A stretch of 42,280 nt of DNA from an uncultured Bacteroidota bacterium (GTDB taxonomy: Bacteria > Bacteroidota > Bacteroidia > Bacteroidales > P3), in the NCBI GenBank assembly GCA_902783595.1, contig CACZRR010000037.1:1-42280 (forward strand). Reading direction: 5' to 3'. The stretch's first letter is position 1. Each line of letters starts with the position of its first letter. The notes under the pieces are model-generated. The model saw only the letters and a list, made by a program, of their open reading frames with translations. It was not told where the DNA came from and made no database searches. Positions 41,224-42,280 of the stretch are shown here, piece by piece. The position numbers and the translations under genes were made by a program.

Positions 41224-41254
41224 TTTTAACATTTGAGTTAATTATCCTTAAAAT

Positions 41255-41293
41255 ATTGAGGATGAAGCGCATCATAAACGCTTCATCCTCAAT
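41255..41293. terminator. Strong hairpin ending the dcw cluster
   Basis: A 15-bp perfect stem (41255-41269 with 41279-41293) and a 9-base loop, 32 bases after the ftsA stop. The plus-strand tail is only GTGTTTA; the minus-strand flank is T-richer. Part of the 358-base gene-free stretch 41224-41581. Confidence 0.75.
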
Positions 41294-41308
41294 GTGTTTA
41301 CAAGCCCT

Positions 41309-41363
41309 TCTCCCAGTCCGCTCCCAGTCCGCTCCCATCTCGCTCCCATATTCTCCCATCTCT
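41309..41363. repeat. 11-bp-period array, second locus
   Basis: TCTCCCAGTCC, GCTCCCAGTCC, GCTCCCATCTC, GCTCCCATATT, then CTCCCATCTCT with one base lost. Same period and a similar CTC core as the array at 13397. Confidence 0.85.
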
Positions 41364-41539
41364 CACCTCTTTTTTACCCCCCTCCAAATGTTAAAATTTT
41401 CATCCCCTCCACACACCCCACCACACATCCTACCTAACCACTGTCGTCCTCCGCTCCCCACGGCAAATAACCACGTCTCACAACAACCCTAATTGCCTAA
41501 AAAAAAGCACAATAAAAACCCTCCCTCTCCGTTCCCGCT

Positions 41540-41553
41540 AATATATATTAGGC
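41540..41553. promoter_or_regulatory. Palindrome upstream of the last gene
   Basis: CTAATATATATTAG, a perfect 14-base palindrome 28 bases before ATG 41582. It overlaps the right arm of a wider inverted repeat (TTGCCTAA 41493-41500 / TTAGGCAA 41550-41557). Operator, or AT-rich promoter core. Confidence 0.4.
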
Positions 41554-41581
41554 AACTATTCAAACAACCTGCCGATAAGCC

Positions 41582-42280
41582 ATGAAAAAGATATTGCCTT
41601 TTTTATTTTTAATTTTAGCGCTTTCATCAGCAAAGTCTCAAGATACAGTCCATTATGGCGACTCGTGTTACCTTTTTAATCCACGTTGCGGAGATAATGG
41701 ATGGAGAAGCATTTCTATAGATGGGAGGAATCGTGAGAATTATAGAATATGGATGAGGTATATTTCTCCCGATACAACGCAAGTCTATGGAATTGCTATA
41801 ACGGCCATCATGTCGGAACAGCATGACACTGTCACAGTGGGTTTTGCAAGACGTCTTGCCGATGGCTCTTTTGTGAGCGTGAGGGAGGATACGCTAAGTA
41901 ATCTTTCTCCGCGAAAAACGAACTTCTATTATGATACCAGATTTAATGCGCAGGTTGCGCCGTGCTACGAGTTTTATTACGAAAAAGAACTATTTGCATT
42001 GGTGGATACTTTGTATCTGTTTGTACATGCGAAGGTAAGGGCAGGACGAGGTGACTTTATGGCAATTAGAACATGGTATCTTGATGAAGATTCATTAGAA
42101 TCGGGCTGCCCTAATAAAACTTATTTTGATGACGAGCCAACAGATGGTTTTCCATCTAATTCTCTTTCAGATACTCGCGGCTTCCTTTTCCCTATCCTCA
42201 CCCCCGACCGCCCCTACGCCATCCCCGTGACAGGCCTGCGCCGCACAGGACAGGGACCCGACAACGCCACCTTCGTGTGG
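41582..42280 (+). CDS. Secreted protein, 3' end cut by the window
   Basis: 233 codons to the window edge with no stop. The start MKKILPFLFLILALSSAKSQ is a Sec signal peptide. The mature part is Cys-containing and strand-rich (YGDSCYLFNPRCGDNGW), with no recognised domain; a T9SS cargo protein is plausible but the C-terminus is outside the window. The first ~590 bases are AT-rich, then composition turns abruptly GC-rich near 42175, suggesting a mosaic gene. Confidence 0.75.
   Translation, partial: MKKILPFLFLILALSSAKSQDTVHYGDSCYLFNPRCGDNGWRSISIDGRNRENYRIWMRYISPDTTQVYGIAITAIMSEQHDTVTVGFARRLADGSFVSVREDTLSNLSPRKTNFYYDTRFNAQVAPCYEFYYEKELFALVDTLYLFVHAKVRAGRGDFMAIRTWYLDEDSLESGCPNKTYFDDEPTDGFPSNSLSDTRGFLFPILTPDRPYAIPVTGLRRTGQGPDNATFVW

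Noticed and set aside
41256-41492. Plus-strand 78-codon frame after ftsA
   Set aside because: It consists of the terminator stem and the 11-bp array; low-complexity Ser/Pro peptide.

Overview
The window reads as chromosomal DNA of a Bacteroidota bacterium, most likely order Bacteroidales. The evidence is two secreted proteins with type IX secretion (T9SS) C-terminal sorting domains, an S46 dipeptidyl-peptidase, a dcw cluster in Bacteroidota order, several -7 boxes of the Bacteroidota form TAnnTTTG, and A-rich leaders instead of Shine-Dalgarno sites. The DNA is fairly GC-rich. The one nuclease-like gene near the left end and the last, truncated gene are clearly more AT-rich.

Layout. 1-2091: a truncated THUMP-like methyltransferase, then a GxxExxY (PD-(D/E)XK) gene flanked by two inverted clusters of a hairpin-bearing repeat. 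2092-5640: a nucleotidyltransferase, then the overlapping operon TPR lipoprotein - DUF4292-like lipoprotein - tadA. 5941-13081: a 935-aa T9SS cargo protein, converging on T9SS cargo (760 aa) - apbE - yicC. 13082-13534: an intergenic region with divergent promoters, a candidate small RNA and an 11-bp-period repeat array. 13535-16982: rlmD, a YqaA-like membrane protein, rpmH, then a TPR-like protein with secG. 16988-22590: a RecD-like helicase, an acyltransferase with gpsA, an HU protein, fmt and ribH. 22594-27120: an in-frame RpoN (sigma-54)-M23 peptidase fusion directly behind an S46 peptidase.

27465-41223 is the division and cell wall (dcw) cluster: mraZ, rsmH, ftsL, ftsI, murE, mraY, a 177-aa remnant where murD should be, ftsW, murG, murC, ftsQ, ftsA. 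Most genes are tightly spaced, and candidate MraZ boxes with 10-bp spacing precede mraZ. The cluster ends at a strong hairpin right after ftsA, without ftsZ. A second 11-bp-period array, a palindrome and a truncated secreted protein follow.

The most unusual items are the RpoN-M23 fusion, the MurD C-terminal-domain remnant without ligase residues, the missing ftsZ, the GxxExxY unit with its hairpin repeats, and the families of short-period (11-bp and 9-bp) intergenic arrays. No tRNA, rRNA, CRISPR array, prophage or classical insertion sequence was seen.
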